Source of the DNA: Pomacea canaliculata | Lineage: Eukaryota; Mollusca; Gastropoda; Architaenioglossa; Ampullariidae | Length of the DNA: 64,000 bases | Assembly (NCBI RefSeq): GCF_003073045.1 | Contig: NC_037599.1 | Location: 18,356,555 to 18,420,554, forward strand | Direction of reading: 5' to 3' | Shown here: positions 1 through 12,477 of the stretch, piece by piece | Layout: every line of letters begins with the position of its first letter | Position numbering within the stretch: position 1 is the stretch's first letter | The notes under the pieces: generated by a model | Databases searched by the model: none | What the model was told of the DNA's origin: nothing | The model's input: the letters and a program-made list of their open reading frames with translations, nothing else | Made by a program: the position numbers and the translations under genes

Positions 1-131
1 CCTCGTATGTTTCGTTTTTGTTCTTAAGTGCTAAGAGCACGCTCCTGAGGAGTGTGAGTATATGCGCTTTAAAAATTTTACATTTATTATTAGTATCTCT
101 TTTGAGATCAACTATCACTAATATCACTATT

Positions 132-240
132 TGCTGCCCAAAACCGGGTCCGCTGGCGAGGTGTTGTTGCGGCCCTATGCTCCTCGAGGGAGCAACAAGG
201 AATACACTAAACTTTCCACGACTGAGTTGTTTTGTTTTGT
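132..240 (+). mobile_element. 3' tail of a non-LTR retrotransposon (LINE), truncated copy
   Basis: This is the extreme C-terminal end of a LINE reverse-transcriptase ORF. In the right frame it reads RWRGVVAALCSSREQQGIH then stop. The same DNA, reverse-complemented, ends the longer LINE at 49.1-50.5 kb: the run from 'ctgcccaaaaccgggtcc' through 'gcggccctatgctcctc' to 'caacaaggaata' is nearly identical. Homology starts abruptly near 132, so this copy is severely 5'-truncated, as is usual for LINE insertions. The clade (RTE-like or CR1/L2-like) is not resolved from so short a piece. Confidence 0.8.
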
Positions 241-1920
241 GGGAGGTGGGGAGGGAATGTTGGCTCCTTGCCATTAAGTGAGCTGCTCGATTTCTATCTT
301 CCCCTTTCATTCCACTGTCCAAAATAACATACGGGGCTCTGGGAGAATAGTCACTGAAGCTTCGGCAACACAAATTGTTACCAAAACAACAAGCTCTTGG
401 AACATTCATGCTTGTAAGTGGTTCATTGTACAACTGCATGCAACTAGGACAGATGTGGGCAAAGTCTTCTTTTAGCGGGCAGGTCTCAAAATTCTAGGCT
501 ATGTGGTAGTGGTGGTGCCTATTGTGTAGGCTGCTGTTTGTTTTTGGGGTTTTTTTTTCGTTGCATCTTTGCAGTACAGGACTGTTTAACTTTTTGTTTT
601 CTTCTACGACGTTCGGATTTTTTGTTGGTTTTCCGACCTGTTAGATGTAAACTCGGGGCCGTTGAGAGCCAGCACGGGCCCTGGGGCAAATAACTTGCTA
701 AAATAAGTAGCTGATGAAGTTAATAGATTCAAGAGTGACAAGAAGCTAAAGACAAACAAAAGTTAGACAAATCAGTGACAAAGCATTGCGCTTGTTGCTA
801 ATCTTAGCTGTCTGATTCTCCACCAGCCAGTCAGCCTTACGACATCACCTCCCCACAACTGGCAGAAATCAATGTGAAGGTCATTCTCAACATCAGTGAG
901 TCATCGTCATCATCAGAGGTGGTCATCGTGCACTTTGGCAGTGTGGCCTGTGTCTATCAGCTAAACAGGAAAAGACAAAGGTCACAAAGCTACAACCGCA
1001 GTGCACCTAGCTCAGCACTCGCCAACAGAGTGCAGGTGGCTGTTGGACAGATTGATCAGAAAAGTTACAACACGTGTTGTTTTTTTGTACAGAAAGAAGC
1101 TGCAATAACCAAGCAGCTACAAAATGAAACTGCTCTCCCATATTATTGTAGCTTCGTTCATCGCCATGAACTGTGGACAGTCATAATGGTGGGGAAAGCG
1201 TTATACAAATAAACATATTATCATTTTATAAACTGAAGATGTGGCATCAAAAGCAACTGAGTGCGATTGATGCTTGATATAAATCAAGCCATAACAATAA
1301 TTAATATTATATATTTTCAAAATCATTTTCTAAAAATTGTAATGCACGCATTACTTCTTTATATGGGTAGCGAAACCCTGACAAAATCTCCTTTTATGTG
1401 GTTCATGCAACACACTATCACCACTGCTTACTCAACAACAGCTGGATACCTATTAGTACACCAGAAACATCAGCAGCTGGTCTTCGATTACTTGCATATT
1501 CTATCGGACTTTCTATACTTTCTCAACCTTCGCCAAATATTTCTATCCATGCAGTATGCTGCTAATCCTAATTCATGTTCATCTAGCTAAGCTACATATA
1601 CCAGCCATTTAGTGTCATCAGACATTAGTCTATATACATGTAGTTCCTATGTTAGTCTTAAAAGTATTCACAAGCACAAGGAAGCAAAAAAAAAAAAAAA
1701 AAAAACCCACACAAGTACTCAAAGTGGAGGAGACGTTCACGACAAGGTACGGGCGGCTCCACGTACGCAGCATACACGCTTGGTTAGACAAGCATATCCT
1801 ATTACACAGTTGACTTGCTTCCGCATATTCAGCCCATATGCAAGATCAGAATCACACACAAAATATACACATGCTCGCACAAATTTAACTCCATGTACAT
1901 AGTTCGGGAAATGGATAGAA
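241..1920. other. intergenic, no gene seen
   Basis: No exon with credible splice sites or family similarity is visible on either strand. The stretch holds a poly-A run near 1686-1705. A short segment at about 655-690 (gccgttgagagccagcacgg) resembles 41733-41762 in a SPEF2 intron and is probably a scrap of a dispersed repeat. Open frames here look like chance. Confidence 0.5.
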
Positions 1921-2088
1921 AAGAGGCTAAAGCACTAGCGTCTGAACTGAGAGACGCCCCGGATCGATACCCGTGTAGAGCAGCAAACTTCTCCACGTCA
2001 ACCCAGCTGTCTGGAACGGGTACCTGACCATAAAGGGTAGAGCAAAGTAAGGCAGCGAGGGAGAGGAGAGGGCCAATACCTTCAAATG
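1921..2088 (+). repeat. tRNA-derived SINE, copy 1
   Basis: The left part looks like a tRNA: a box-A-like segment (ggctaaagcactagcg), an anticodon-stem-like inverted pair (ctgaactgagag) and a box-B-like segment (ggatcgataccc) at about 1961-1972. A body with 'cccagctgtctggaacggg' and 'tacctgac' follows, then a purine-rich tail (gcgagggagaggagaggg). The same order recurs in reverse at 5195-5345, which shows a dispersed element and not a single tRNA gene. The copies are diverged, so the family is probably old. Confidence 0.75.
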
Positions 2089-5000
2089 AAGCTAGCCCCA
2101 AGAAAAGTGAGGTCTCTATAGCACCTCAATTTCCAACAAACTGAAAAGGTCAGGGAACGACCTTTACATTGCACACTGCTCTCTCACTCACTCCCCTAAA
2201 CACATAAAATGTGAGCGAGACATGCATGTGCATTTTCATCACCGAATATATGTCCCCCCACACACACATACGTTTGCACGTAAATATCTGTCTCGCTCAC
2301 AGATACACACGCACACGCCCATCCATGCCCACAAGCTCGCGCACCTAGCCGCGTACCGTGGCCCCACACCGACCCCGAGCTGTGTGAACACTGTGAGCAC
2401 GTGGTCGATGAATGCTAATCACGTGGACGCCGTTGTGCGTGGGATTGCCGTCGTGCATGAACGTGAACCCGCCTTTCCTCACTTTCAGCAGAGCACCAAG
2501 CACTCAACGTGCACGGTGCCTTCTGTCAGCAGACATGACATGAGTGCCACCACCCATCACAGACACACAGGTTTCCGCCACTAACATTCTGCTTTCATCA
2601 TTTTTCATATTAATAAACTATAGGTGAAGTATATTTCTCAAACACATCGAATTACGTCTTTTTACATAGTTTATTTACTTTAATTTATTAGTTTCACTTT
2701 GACATACGCAAGTTTCTTTATGAATCTTTCGAACCTATTGTTCGTTTGTAGTTTTCCTCCATTACAGAGAAATTAACCTGCGCAGTGAGAGAAGCTAGGT
2801 TTTCTGATGGCAATAAAACAATTTGTCATTCAATCCTCACTCTCTCCATTGTCTGCGGCATCCAAATTGAAATGCATCTTTAAAAAAGCACTAAGAGGCT
2901 TTAATAGCACTGGTGCTGCGTGCAGGAAAGTCAAGGACAAGGTGAGACCGATGTAAACAAAACAAACGGAGATGGCTAAGGAGGAGCGGAAGTGTAAACA
3001 CACGAAGGCCAAGTATCAACAGAATGTACTACTGCGTACTACTGCTTTTTCTGACGAGCGAAACATCAACAACATTTAAGTCTTCATTGATGCTCCTGAT
3101 AAGAAAACAATAACATGCAAGATATATATATTAACCCTTCTTCGTTCTTCCCCTTTCATCTCACAGTTACGCGCACGCACACACACAATCAGGAAATGCC
3201 TTTGAGCTAAATTGATTAATGAGGTTGTTTTTTGTTTTTGCATCTGTATGTGCAGTTCATTTTGAGTGCTTTTCAGACACAACGATCGAACTTTTTCTAT
3301 GTTCTGCAATTTAATGGGAATGTAAGATTTTTATTCTCGTTAGTTTTTTTTTGGGTTTTTTTTTTTCAAACTTAGCTTATCTGTATTGGTCTCAATATAA
3401 GATTACTTAGGCTGCTAGACCTGACTGGAAATGTCTTGATTTTCAACAACAGCCAGCTAGGTTCGTACCAGTCACACGCATTTTGTCTTTCTTTTTTTCA
3501 AGACAGACGACAAAATTGGCGTGTCACTGATGAAGGCACGGCCAGGCCATCTGCAGCAAGCACCGCGCCTGTGCTCTAACCTCCATCCACACCCAACACA
3601 CACACTCCGACCTTCTCTTTTCTGTCAAACGAACCCCACCACCACCGACAACCACCATCACCATTCCCTTTGTGAGGCACGGTACTTGCCTCCGTCACGT
3701 GATCTCAGCAGGATCCGTGGGACTCTTGCCACCAACGCTGACCTCTCAACGAAGTGGCCTTCAGACAGGCATGACCCCAGGCAGGCTAACCTCGAGGTCA
3801 TCTCCTTTTTTTAGTTTACTGACCTCGACCTCGTCTCGCCCCACATCTGGTCACACTACAAGATCTCAGGCTCATCCAATGACAGTCACGCTATCGTCAC
3901 TACTCCACTGCATTTCTGATTGGTTGCGTTTCTTCCAATTTGAGATCCACTGGCTTGCAATTTTCTCTACCTGTCATCTGGACTGTTTTTGTTCACACGC
4001 TGGCACAAGTTCAAACAGAAAAAGTTGATGCAATATAATTACACGAGCGACATGACGCAACTGGTGGAAATTGAATATAAGCATGCCATGTGAAGCGTTT
4101 TTCAATTTCCTACGACTTCTGAAATCACGTGGCGTAGCAAGTACCAATCGGTGTGGTGTGAGGAATGGTGTGGCAACGGTAAGGAGGTCATTTGCCGTGT
4201 GTTCCATTTACTGAGAATATTCTAGAACACACAAAAAAGTACACGAAATACCATCTTGTGTATCGTCGTGGGCCCAAGACATATGCCGGTACTGATACCC
4301 CCTACATTGTCGGCCCACCGCAACATTTTTCTACAGTCCACGAAGTTGGAGTCTTGGTCGTCTGCAAACGCATGATGCGAGCATTTGGATAAGGATACCG
4401 GGTGTCGTTGACTGGATCAAAGAGCGAGCGACATTTTCTTTTTTTTTAATTTTTAACGGCGAGTCTGCCGCAGTGGAACTGGTTTCATTGCTTGCGGCCA
4501 GCACATCACAGGCTGTTGAGGGGACTGCACAGTTGGTGATAATCTTACTTGGCCACGATGACGCAAGACAACAGCCTACCGCCATCCGAAGCGAGTGAGT
4601 ATAAGGCAGTCATGCAGAACGCTGAGCTGTGTGGTGTGTATCGCCGTTGGCATGTGCCACTCGAAGTGGTGGTCAGTCGGGGAATACAGACAGATGTAGA
4701 AGAACAAATTAATGTGTGTGCGTCTCAAATGCCGTTGTGCTGCCGCTTTGCATAGTTTGACGTAGAAAGGTATTTGTAGCTTACCTTTTCCTCTGCCGTT
4801 CTTCCCTTTGCTTTTCTTCAAACGCTCTTGTCGTTTGCCGGTTATAGCGCATACGATTTTTTTTTTTTTTTCTTATCTGTTTTCATTATATGGTCTGCGC
4901 TCAGATTTTCTTTTTTCATCTTGCAACTAAAATATACTACTTGTCTTCTCTCAGTAAGCATTTTTCCCAGCTTTTTACACAATTTCTTTTCGTACAATAT

Positions 5001-5194
5001 GTTGTCTGATAAAGTTATGAAGAAACCTTTTCATTTCACGAATTAAATTCAAACACCGGTGTTACACATTTTCCCATTTACTGAGCTCGAACAATGAAGT
5101 GAGATAAAGGTTATCCCCCTAACCTTTCAGAAGTGAGGTGTAAAAGACCTAACTTTTCTCGGGACAAGCTTTTTTGTGAGGTTGATGAGCTTTT
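2089..5194. other. intergenic, somewhat GC-richer around 2.3-2.5 and 3.5-3.9 kb
   Basis: No convincing coding exon. There is a CA-rich patch around 2258-2320 and several CACGTG hexamers (2398-2403, 2420-2425, 3695-3700). It could hold distal regulatory DNA or untranslated exons of the downstream KLF gene, but the sequence alone does not show this. Confidence 0.4.
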
Positions 5195-5345
5195 TTGCTC
5201 GTCTCCCTCACTGCATAACTTTCCTCAACCCCTCTATGAAGTCAGGTACCTGTTCCCGACAGCTGAGTCGACTGGGGAACGTTCGCTGCGCGTTACGAGT
5301 ATCGAACTCACGCACCCCTGTGTTTGGACTTCGCTTAACTTATCG
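5195..5345 (-). repeat. tRNA-derived SINE, copy 2 (reverse orientation)
   Basis: On the minus strand the box-B-like segment gagttcgatactc (plus positions about 5297-5309) precedes a body with 'cagctgtcgggaacaggt' and 'acctgac', then a tail matching copy 1. In plus orientation 'tccctcactgcataactttc' and 'ctcaacccctctatg' correspond to the reverse complement of copy 1's tail. Order and orientation of all parts agree with copy 1, so the two define one family. Confidence 0.75.
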
Positions 5346-8300
5346 TTGGTTTGCAGACAGCACCGTTATCTGTACTCACCTCCCAGTGTTGGCTAGTTTA
5401 TAGTATTCAGAAGAGTATACTTTGTATACTATAATTTAAGGGGCAGTATACACTCAGGCAATGCAGATATGTGACCTCCTGTGTTGTTCCTTCTTGTGCC
5501 TGTGTCTTTTTTTCCCGTCGCACCAAACTGCGTCAGAAAAATGGCGTTAATTCCAGTACTACTTTTCCGTAAAACAAAACAAACAAAAAAATATGAAAAA
5601 AGTGTCGTCGATGGTTCTATCTTTCAAGAACAAAAGAGACAACGCTAAATATAGATGTGGCTTTAACAAACACGTGCAACCCTCCCCTCGGGTTATTTCT
5701 CCTGTAAATGTGTCTGCCCTGTAATCTGTGTAGAACACTGCCCACTGCCAATTTATCTCTTGTTCTCGTTTGCTTCATGAGAAACCACGATCGTGTTCAC
5801 TGTTGCTTCCTCGGTGCTAGGAACTGGCAACCATATGCTCTGCTCTCAACTGCGTTGCCCCTAGTAGTTTATTCAAAAGCAAGTACTAAAACTAAAAAAT
5901 TTTCGCCTCATCTTAACTGCGAGATTTTGCCTGTACACCTTGATACTTCGTTGTTGTATCTCTGTATATTTGTTTCTTTATAGATTTTAATTTGTGTGTG
6001 TACGCTATGTTCATTGTTGACGCAATATTTGTGGTGGTTTATTTTCTTGAATTTTAAATCGCAAGTGGGAATATTTATCACTGTCGCCAATGAAGACGAG
6101 TTTATTATGTGGACTACTTGGTTGTTGTTTTTTCTCGCTTTCCTTTACTTTTTCCGACAGAAATCTTTACACCTTATAAGTTCTTGGAATCATTTGAAAT
6201 GTAATTATTTAATTTATTCATTTCTTTATGTCCATGTCCGGTCTGTTTCTGCCAGTGTACAGAAAACCGCTGTGAATTAATTCCGTAGATGTCACATGCA
6301 AGTTGTTCTGCTATGCGTTGGTTTTGCATTACCTGCTGCTTCTACTTCTTCTGTTACTGTCACCATTAATACTACTACTTTTGTTCTTATTTCTATAATA
6401 ATAATCTGTTGATACTGCTACTATTAAACTCCTGCTTTTGTGTGTGTATGTGTCTTTCCAATGTTGTGTGCCCCTGTTGATAACGTCTCAGTTCTCCCAC
6501 AATTTCCTTGTTGGTTCCCTCTCACCAAAGATTGAGAATACTACTCACTATTTTTGCTCTCACTGTGAGATTTCGTGGACCTAGCTTCAGAGATGACTGT
6601 GAAACCTTCCTTCACTGCACTTAATTATTTATTCACGGCTAGTCATGCAAAAAGCACTTGTGTTGATTCCTGCCAGTCGAGGTCGTTCACCCAAGGCTTA
6701 CGTAAAAAGCTATTAATAAAAAAAGGAGAAGGGAGAGGGGGAAGCCGTGGATGAGTTTTGCACAACGTGAGAAACAGGTCGAGTCAGATCAATTTGTGTC
6801 TGTCGGTTGCAGAGAATGTAAGCAGGGAAAATAGAAACCAGGTCACACATATTTTTCCCCCAAACATAATGGCGGCAGTGAAGGCTTGCCATCATCTTGT
6901 TCTCCTGAAGTCATTGCTCTTTGCGTCTATGGCTGCATTTGGCGATCTCCATGGAGATCGTGTCATCGTTCGCTAACGCTTGTGGTTTTTTTTTATGTTT
7001 GAATGTCGGTTCGTCTGTAGGCTTTCATTGAGCTTGCCTCCACGCAGGGAAATGCCCTCCACAGTTGTTTTGCTAATAGACTATGTCCAGACAACGCACT
7101 GAGTTGCTGAGCGAAAACATTGTTGCCAGGGGCTCAACATGGATTTAGGGACCCTGAGGACGGAGGATGATGTAGTGAACACAAAGAGGACAATTTTCTT
7201 TTATTGTTTGTAAGTGGCTGGATGGAGGTTGTCTGTCTGGTCCCAAAGAGCATAAAAAACGCCGACAGTAGAAAGTGTTGCATGAATCAGTGGGTATGTG
7301 TCATCACCTAAGATGCAAAACGCTTGTTTACGTGGTCACTCCCCTCCGACCTCTCTCTCACGCTGTCTTTGTGTTAGAAGGGAAGCTAGGTAGGCCGTAT
7401 CACTGCCAAGCTGTTGGCTAGTCTATAGTTTGCATGATGCTTTCCCACAAACCACCACAATGTCTCTCTTTAGGTACTGATGTCCATATTTAAAAGGAAA
7501 TGATACGAAGTTGATACTCATAGTGTAACTGATACATGTAATTATAATCCTGTGAATGACATACAAGTAGAAACCACTGTCCGTGTTCACACACACACTA
7601 CATTACCTTCACAGGGACGCTTAAAACAGACTTCATTTCTCCACCCCTAAACTATTCTTATATGACCTTTTTTGTGAGCTGTAGCTCTATCAGTAAAATT
7701 ATCATTCAGCCAGTTTGTACTGATTACCTGATTATTCAAAACTAAAATGTAAGCTAATGACTATTGTTTTGCTATAACAAAGGGAGAGGGAGAGGGAGAA
7801 ATGACACCAACAGAGAGTAAGATTTCCTACCCGTCCCCAGAAGCCAGCAAAACCTACTTTCACAGAAGCACGCACTCCGCACGGGAGCTATTTATAATAC
7901 CCAGCAGCCAACTGCGCTCTAGAACATGACCTCATTTGACCTTTCCACACGCCCACCTCTTCGTGAAACTGTGCTATGTCACAATGCGCTAAATACTATC
8001 AGAAGCCTCTTATCTCCCTATCAAACAAAGCAATTTTTTAAACTTCCAAACCGAACCAAAACAAAGGAAATCATGTTGCCTACAGCGCGGCATTTCCTCC
8101 TTTCAATGTAACGATCTAGCTGCTTGCAATGTTACCAAATGCGATCCACATTTCCTTTGTCAGGACTGTACGTGTATGTGGGTGGAAATTACAATACGAA
8201 AATTTATTTGACATTTCCCTTATAACATGTCATTTTATTTTATCTAGTGACAGCCAGTTACATAGAAAAAGTGTATATATTACATATCCTGAGAACAGAG

Positions 8301-8550
8301 GTCAATGCACTGGTGCCGCCATAATCGATTGCATCACCTCTATCCTCAAAAAACCCATTGCGTTTCAAGCTGTGGGCTGAATGTTTACACTAAGTGTCTC
8401 CTACTTCATGACTAAGGATTTAACTATAAGCTGGCTTACTTGACAACAAAAGCTCATGCTAGGGCTGATCAACATATGCACTACTTTAATACACCTCCAG
8501 GCACGATGTAAACATTGACAGCACCGAGAGCACGACATGCCAAGGCCATC
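5346..8550. other. intergenic / upstream of the KLF gene
   Basis: No gene recognised. It contains an ATGGCGGC (YY1-core-like) at 6869-6876, a perfect 18-bp palindrome at 6943-6960, a pyrimidine-rich trinucleotide patch near 6345-6420 and a short purine repeat (gggaga) near 7782-7800. Everything else looks like unique non-coding DNA. Confidence 0.45.
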
Positions 8551-8723
8551 CGAACTCCACGTGCTAGCGACACCGATGCCATACACTGATCACATGCTCA
8601 CTTTACATTGATTGGCTAGACGGGACGTACCCCTCTTTTCTATTGGCTAATTGTTCCCCGCCCTTGCCTTCAATTTCCACTGCAGACATTTCATGTGACA
8701 CAAACTGTTGGAGCTGTGATGTG
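8551..8723 (+). promoter_or_regulatory. probable promoter of the KLF10/11-like gene with two CCAAT boxes and an E-box
   Basis: Two copies of ATTGGCTA (inverted CCAAT, the NF-Y core) occur at 8611-8618 and 8642-8649, 31 bp apart or about three helical turns. A palindromic E-box CACGTG sits at 8558-8563. No TATA box is seen close by. The cluster is 75-140 bp upstream of the putative first ATG codons (8724, 8748), where core promoter elements are expected. The transcription start itself cannot be placed by eye. Confidence 0.5.
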
Positions 8724-11700
8724 ATGGTGTGCTCATTAACGCTAAAGATGAATGAACATTATTTTATGTATCCAGCATCGCCACCAGCAACTCCTCAATC
8801 AGACTTCGAGGTCTGTATGTTGTTTCAGTTTACGTAATGTTTTCCTTGTTAAATTTTAATAGAGAAATAATAGCGATGAAAATGCATGCAGAATATTGCG
8901 CGTTGGATGTTACGTAGATCTATAATTTAAAAGCTTAATTTTGCACATTTATATCTTTAAAATTCGTGCTTGCGTGTTATTCTAGTCTTCCTGCTTTTTT
9001 GTTATTCCATTTTGATGATAATTTAACGGCTGTAAAGAGGTATCCTATCTGTTGTGTTAATCATCTGTACAATCAATCATCAAAAGGTAATTAGTGAACT
9101 ATATAGGAGTGCTGACTTGTAAATGAAAATACTAGAATCGTTTGTTTTTCGCGAATTTCTTTTCGATCACCACTTCGCCAGGCTATGCTGTGGGCGTAGG
9201 AAGAGATGCAAGCGGTCAGAGGTGAACGCCTTGTCGATCTGTTTATGCATGCTGCTTTTCGTTTTAGTTTCTCCAGCAGCAAATGGAAAACAAAAATCGA
9301 GTAATATTATCCAGCTGCCTCATTTGTACTGTATTGCTTATAACATATCACACAAAAGTGTGTTTTTGTTTAAAGAAGCTTGTAGCGATTACAATCGGTT
9401 TGTTTTGTTTCTGACTTGCGGCAATTGTACTTGCCAGACGAGCGGTCACATACCTGACCTAGTTTACCATATTCGGGCAGTTTACGCATGTAGGCCACGA
9501 GTTGTCTCCTGTTCATAGGAGGTGAATATCTGGGACCAGAGCTAGTGATGAAAGGCGACGTGAAAATTATACATAATAGCAACGACCTCGCGAATCTTCA
9601 CAGTATTAAATTAGCAGACACTTGGCCAAATGAAATTTAAGATTTTACTGGTAGCATTCAAAGCATGTTATTATTGACATTGTAATGGAAATAACATCAA
9701 CAGCTTACACTACATTAGATGAAATATTATATGGTGATTATTTGGAACAGTAGAATTTTGGTGTCAGAGTTGTAATTAACTCAGATTATTTTTCAACGTA
9801 GTTTTATTTATCGAAATATTGTGTGTTCAAAATTTTAATCCATGACACATACTTTAAAATATTTCCCTAGAATAAAGTATGCATTTAAATGTGATGTAAT
9901 CATTTTTAATTTAATAATTTAATGTAATTGGAACTTGTCTTTGTTGCTGGTGAATTTATTTAAGATGTAATATATTAAAGTCTATAAAGATACTTTTAAG
10001 GACTAGCTTTGGAAAATGCTTTCCTTAAAAATAGTCTGATTGAATCTACTTATTTGCTTAAATATCCACCTTTAACATCATTGCTAATTAATAATGCTTT
10101 TGGTAAATATTTTGGGATTTGATTTTGGCTGTCAGTAATTAAAGATCATTCATATACCCCTTACCTATGTAAAGAATATCGTCCATGCTTTAGATCACCC
10201 ATGGAATATTATTTCATGCTAAAAGTAATGCAACTTTTTAAATAATGAGGCTTTCCATTTATTTCTACTTGAATGGTTCATGCCCAATAATAATCTGTGT
10301 ATACAAAATCTTTCAGCCTTCTAGTGCATTCCTTTGGAAAAGAGTACCATGTTATAATAGGAAAAAATAAAAAGACCAGTTAATATTTAAAAGACAAAAA
10401 CAAGACAAGTAGAAGCAGGTAGAAAGAACTGCTAAATCAAATTTAAATTGACACTAGATTCAAATCAGAATACTAGACCAACACTTGGTCTACTAATTTC
10501 TGACCAGATGTGGCGGAGGAGCAGGGGGTATTTGTTATTGTGCATGTTGGTTGAACATTGCCTGCACACACACACAAGCATAAAATAACTCTTTATGTTA
10601 CAGAGCATGCCTTGCGGTGCAGGGGAAGCAACCTGCAAAGATGCCATGGCTGAGCAGGTTGCTGCAGAGACTCTTCTTTCCTTTAGCAACAGTGGACAAG
10701 ATCGCATGCTCCAGAACAACATGGTGGATTTTTCTGGGCACAATGGCTGCCCTACCCCACCTCACTCAGAGGATGGCAGCTCAAACCCTTATGCTGCAAC
10801 AGAGTTCATCCAAGATGCTTCAATTTGTTGTGTTGCTGCAAAGAAAGAATCTAGACTGGCACAGGTATGTTTAAGATTTCCTGTGGTTATTAAGTACATC
10901 TCCTGATGCAAGTTGATATGGTAAATAAAGGGGAGAAAGGCAAGAAAGCATATACATGTATCTAAAACTTGAGCTTTGTTTAACTAACAAATTGTACCCA
11001 GTAAAGTGACATAATGGAGACCTTTGTAGCACATCTTTGCAGCAGTCTTGTCAGCTGTTGTAGTATTGAGGTTTGTCAGAATTTTGACTGTAAAAGATAA
11101 AGTAATTTGAAAAAGCAGAAGCATGAGTTTGATGCTAGGATATTTTTCCAGTTTTTTCAGGGTTTTCTTCCTCTAGATTGTGGTACCATCATCTGTTTAT
11201 GTATTTTTAAAATTTTGTTTGTAGCCAGTTACATTTACATGTCTTAGATAATTTTTCTTTAATTGTGCAGTTATTGAGGGAGGCACCTATTGACCTTTCA
11301 CCTAGAAAAGAACGACCCATTCCTGTGTCAGTAATAGTGCCCAACAATCTAAGCAGAATTCCTGATAGCTGCAAACCCTTGCGAAAACGCTGCTTTTCTG
11401 ATATTAGCTTTGAAGGGAGTTTTGACCAAGCCAGAGCTGCTGAGAAGCCTGCAAAAGATCTGCTGCAGGACTTTGTGAAAGACAACAGTTGTTCCATGGT
11501 TTTATCTGAACTGGGGCGTGTCAGTGCCCAACAAAAACAAGTGGAACGAACTAGGCTGGATGAAATTCGTCAGAGGCTGCAGTCTCCAGTGCTGTCTTCA
11601 AACATTCAATCACAAACATCTGTTTCTGTCTTAGATTTGGGTCACCCACAGCAACTTTCAAAGACTACAGCATTACCAGTGACACTACCTTTGACCCCCG

Positions 11701-12477
11701 TGTCTCCTCCAGCCACTGCAAAGTCACTGAACATCCTTTCTAGCATTCCTATGCTTCCACTTCCAAACACAGACTGCACCATCACCCTGCAACATGTTTC
11801 CCACCCTTTGGACAGACCTATTGCTATCCCACTCACTCAGACCCCAATTGTACAGGTTATTGTGGTAAATGGCTTAAATGCATCAACACCCCAGTGTGTC
11901 AAGCCACAGTGTTCAGTTTCTGTGGGTAAGAACAAGTCTGAACAGTACTGCCCTATAGCCCCTGCCCCAGCCACAGTGAAGTCCCCTTGCGGGGTGCAGA
12001 TGGATGAAGATGGCACAACATGTGATGGCAAACGCCGCCGAACCCACGTCTGCAGCTACAAGTCATGTCAGAAGACGTATTTCAAGAGCTCCCATTTGAA
12101 AGCACACATCAGAACTCATACTGGTAATTGATTTTATTCTTGTCTTCTTTGAAATGGTCTCTGTATGTGAGAGAGAGAGAAGCAAGAGGCCACTTATTAA
12201 TATTTCTTTATGAAAAGTATTTCTCATTTTTATTTTCCTATGTGATTAAAAAAATTTTATATATGAAATTCCTGTCTGTTTCCCAGGAGAAAAACCATTT
12301 GTCTGTGAGTGGGCAAAGTGTGGGCGGAGATTTGCACGATCTGATGAACGTTCACGTCATATGAGAACTCATACGGGTGAAAAGAAATTTCCTTGCCCTT
12401 CCTGTGATCGAAAGTTCATGCGCAGTGACCATCTTGCCAAGCACATGCGACGCCATGCTGCCAACAAGAAGAACTGA
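8724..12477 (+). CDS. KLF10/11-like (cabut): KLF10/KLF11/cabut-type Krueppel-like zinc-finger transcription factor
   Basis: Sequence-specific nuclear transcription factor; the family binds GC/CACCC boxes and represses through Sin3-HDAC. Coding exons: putative first 8724 or 8748-8810, then 10604-10864, 11271-12123, 12287-12477 (stop 12475-12477). Phases join to 455 residues using the 8748 ATG. Three C-terminal C2H2 fingers are complete: Cys369/374-His387/391, Cys399/404-His417/421 and Cys429/432-His445/449, with the KLF spacing and TGEK linkers. KSSHLKAH, the SPIAPAP-like CPIAPAP before the fingers and TPPHSED near the N-terminus point to KLF10/11 rather than other KLFs. VAAETLLSF (residues 40-48) resembles the Sin3-interaction helix. 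Exon 1 ([13 protein letters not shown]) fits the family but uses a weak donor (gag|gtctgt); if it is wrong, translation may start at 10595 or 10607. Arg414 replaces the core Leu of finger 2. Confidence 0.92.
8811..10603 (+). other. first intron of the KLF gene (if exon 1 is right)
   Basis: AT-rich, with no coding signal on either strand that I trust. It ends in a pyrimidine-rich acceptor (ctctttatgttacag) directly before the SMPCGAG exon. The open frames at 9.1-9.6 kb lack family similarity and splice context. Confidence 0.45.

Noticed and set aside
18-281. Open frame of 87 codons at the left edge
   Set aside because: It reads through the LINE tail in the wrong frame; the element's own frame (RWRGVVAALCSS) explains the DNA better.
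1921-1990. Possible tRNA gene
   Set aside because: The tRNA-like part lacks a clean cloverleaf and is joined to the same body and tail as a second copy at 5.2 kb, so it is a SINE head.
2398-2425. Paired CACGTG E-boxes as a carbohydrate response element for the KLF gene (cabut is a Mondo-Mlx target in flies)
   Set aside because: The two boxes are 16 bp apart, not the 5-bp spacing of a ChoRE, and lie over 6 kb from the probable promoter.
7880-7900. TATA-like 'tatttataata' as a promoter
   Set aside because: No initiator, CCAAT or downstream exon supports it; the CCAAT pair at 8.6 kb is better placed.
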